From Desulfotignum sp. (GTDB lineage Bacteria > Desulfobacterota > Desulfobacteria > Desulfobacterales > Desulfobacteraceae): 6,553 nucleotides of DNA. Positions within the stretch are counted from its first letter, which is position 1. The number at the start of each line of letters is the position of its first letter. The translations under genes and the position numbers were made by a program. The stretch spans positions 1 through 6,553 of the forward strand of contig JAIPDY010000189.1 of NCBI GenBank assembly GCA_021737445.1, written 5' to 3'. The notes beneath the pieces were generated by a model. The model saw only the letters and a program-made list of their open reading frames with translations, searched no databases and had not been told where the DNA came from. Positions 5,700 to 6,553 of the stretch are shown here, piece after piece.

Positions 5700-6553
5700 A
5701 TGGATCCAAAAGTTTGGGTATGGATTTTTCTGGGATTGTACATCATTTACTGCTTCTGGTGGGGCATGAAGGGATTTTTCTCTGAGAAAAAAGCCTCAGG
5801 CTATGCTATTGCAGGCCGTTCCATTCCGTTCATCGCATTTTTGATGGCAGCCACTGCTGCCTCGTTTTCCGGGTGGACCTTTATCGGCCATCCTGGCCTG
5901 ATCTGGAAAGCAGGGCTGGTATATGCCTATGCATCCTTTTACGTGCTCACCATCCCCATCACCGGGGCATTTTTTGCCAAAAGAAACTGGCTCATGGGCA
6001 AGCGCTACGGGTTTATCACACCGGGCGACATGTTCGCCTATTACTACAACAATGAAGCGGTCCGCTGGCTCACGGTTCTGGCGGCATTTCTCTATTCCAT
6101 TTTCTACTCCGGGCTCCAGCTCATTGCTGCTGCCAAACTGTTCTACTGGACTGCCGGCGTGCCAGAAACCATCGGATTGATTTTCATGGCCTTTATCGTC
6201 TGGTTCTATGTGGTCACCGGCGGTCTCAAAGCCTCCACATGGGTGGGGGTGCTCCAGTTCTGCCTGCTGGTGGGCGGCATCATCCTGCTGGGATTTTACA
6301 CCATCACAAGTCCTTTGTTCGGCGGGTGGTCCGGATTTGTGGCCTCCATGGGCGGCCTTGAAGACAAATACATGAAAGTGCCCGGTCTGATCCACTTCGG
6401 CCTGGGCACGGGCGGGTGGACCGCAGTGATGATCCTCACCTACATGTTCGCCCTCATGGGGATACAGTCATCCCCGGCCTTTACTTTGTGGAACTTTGGT
6501 ATTGCCTCTCCCAAGCCCCTGGCCTGGCAGCAGGTGTTCATGTCCACCTTTGT
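5700..6553 (+). CDS. Sodium:solute symporter family permease, partial (N-terminal 284 residues)
   Basis: The frame opens at ATG 5700 with AGGAGG 9 bases upstream (5685-5690) and continues without a stop to the right edge. It is an integral inner-membrane protein: hydrophobic helices appear near residues 5-22, 42-62, 72-92, 122-146, 158-173, 182-202 and about 240-260. SSS-family signatures are AGRSIPF (38-44) after the first helix, ATAASFSGWTFIGHPG (51-66), the GKRYGFITPGDM loop (100-111) and TGGLKASTWVGVLQF (173-187). The family moves small organic solutes with Na+ or H+. Next to acsA and prpE, an acetate, propionate or related monocarboxylate substrate is the natural inference, but sequence alone does not prove it. 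The family usually has 12-14 helices and about 480-600 residues, so roughly half is seen here. The positions matching the PutP aspartates D55 and D187 appear to be S55 and G183, so PutP-type Na+ binding may not apply. It is separated from prpE by 133 bases without a clear terminator. Confidence 0.93.
   Translation, partial: MDPKVWVWIFLGLYIIYCFWWGMKGFFSEKKASGYAIAGRSIPFIAFLMAATAASFSGWTFIGHPGLIWKAGLVYAYASFYVLTIPITGAFFAKRNWLMGKRYGFITPGDMFAYYYNNEAVRWLTVLAAFLYSIFYSGLQLIAAAKLFYWTAGVPETIGLIFMAFIVWFYVVTGGLKASTWVGVLQFCLLVGGIILLGFYTITSPLFGGWSGFVASMGGLEDKYMKVPGLIHFGLGTGGWTAVMILTYMFALMGIQSSPAFTLWNFGIASPKPLAWQQVFMSTF

Overview
The window looks like part of a bacterial chromosome from an anaerobic, acid-using lineage. 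The best guess is a sulfate-reducing or syntrophic member of the former Deltaproteobacteria (Desulfobacterales-like). This rests on gene content and protein style: tandem AMP-forming short-chain acyl-CoA synthetases, a symporter of the type often found beside them, and a cysteine-tailed LUD protein next to a DUF166 protein. No rRNA or other phylogenetic marker is present, so the placement is inference. Coding DNA is moderately GC-rich; the two main intergenic regions are clearly AT-rich.

Layout. Two gene sets diverge from a 474-base AT-rich spacer (1129-1602). On the minus strand, a LUD-domain protein (475-1128) is followed after 3 bases by the N-terminal 157 codons of a DUF166-family protein (1-471, running off the left edge). 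A good sigma70-type promoter (TTGCCA-N17-TATAGT, 1189-1217) drives this pair. On the plus strand lie acetyl-CoA synthetase acsA (1603-3633), propionyl-CoA synthetase prpE (3665-5566) and the first 284 codons of a sodium:solute symporter family permease (5700-6553, running off the right edge). All three have strong Shine-Dalgarno sites.

How the genes work together. The plus-strand set reads as a short-chain carboxylate module: the symporter would import acetate, propionate or a similar monocarboxylate, and AcsA and PrpE would convert the acid, ATP and CoA to acyl-CoA, AMP and PPi. Both synthetases keep the P-loop, the WWQTETG motif and the catalytic lysine that is the classical acetylation-control site. 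The spacer holds a perfect 19-bp inverted repeat, an almost perfect 20-bp palindrome and an 11-bp direct repeat, all candidate regulatory elements. No convincing promoter was found for acsA.

No mobile element, CRISPR array, RNA gene or clear intrinsic terminator was seen. No obviously new system is present. The most open points are the uncharacterised LUD-DUF166 pair, the palindromes upstream of acsA, and an orphan ribosome-binding site with a tiny ORF and hairpin between prpE and the symporter gene.
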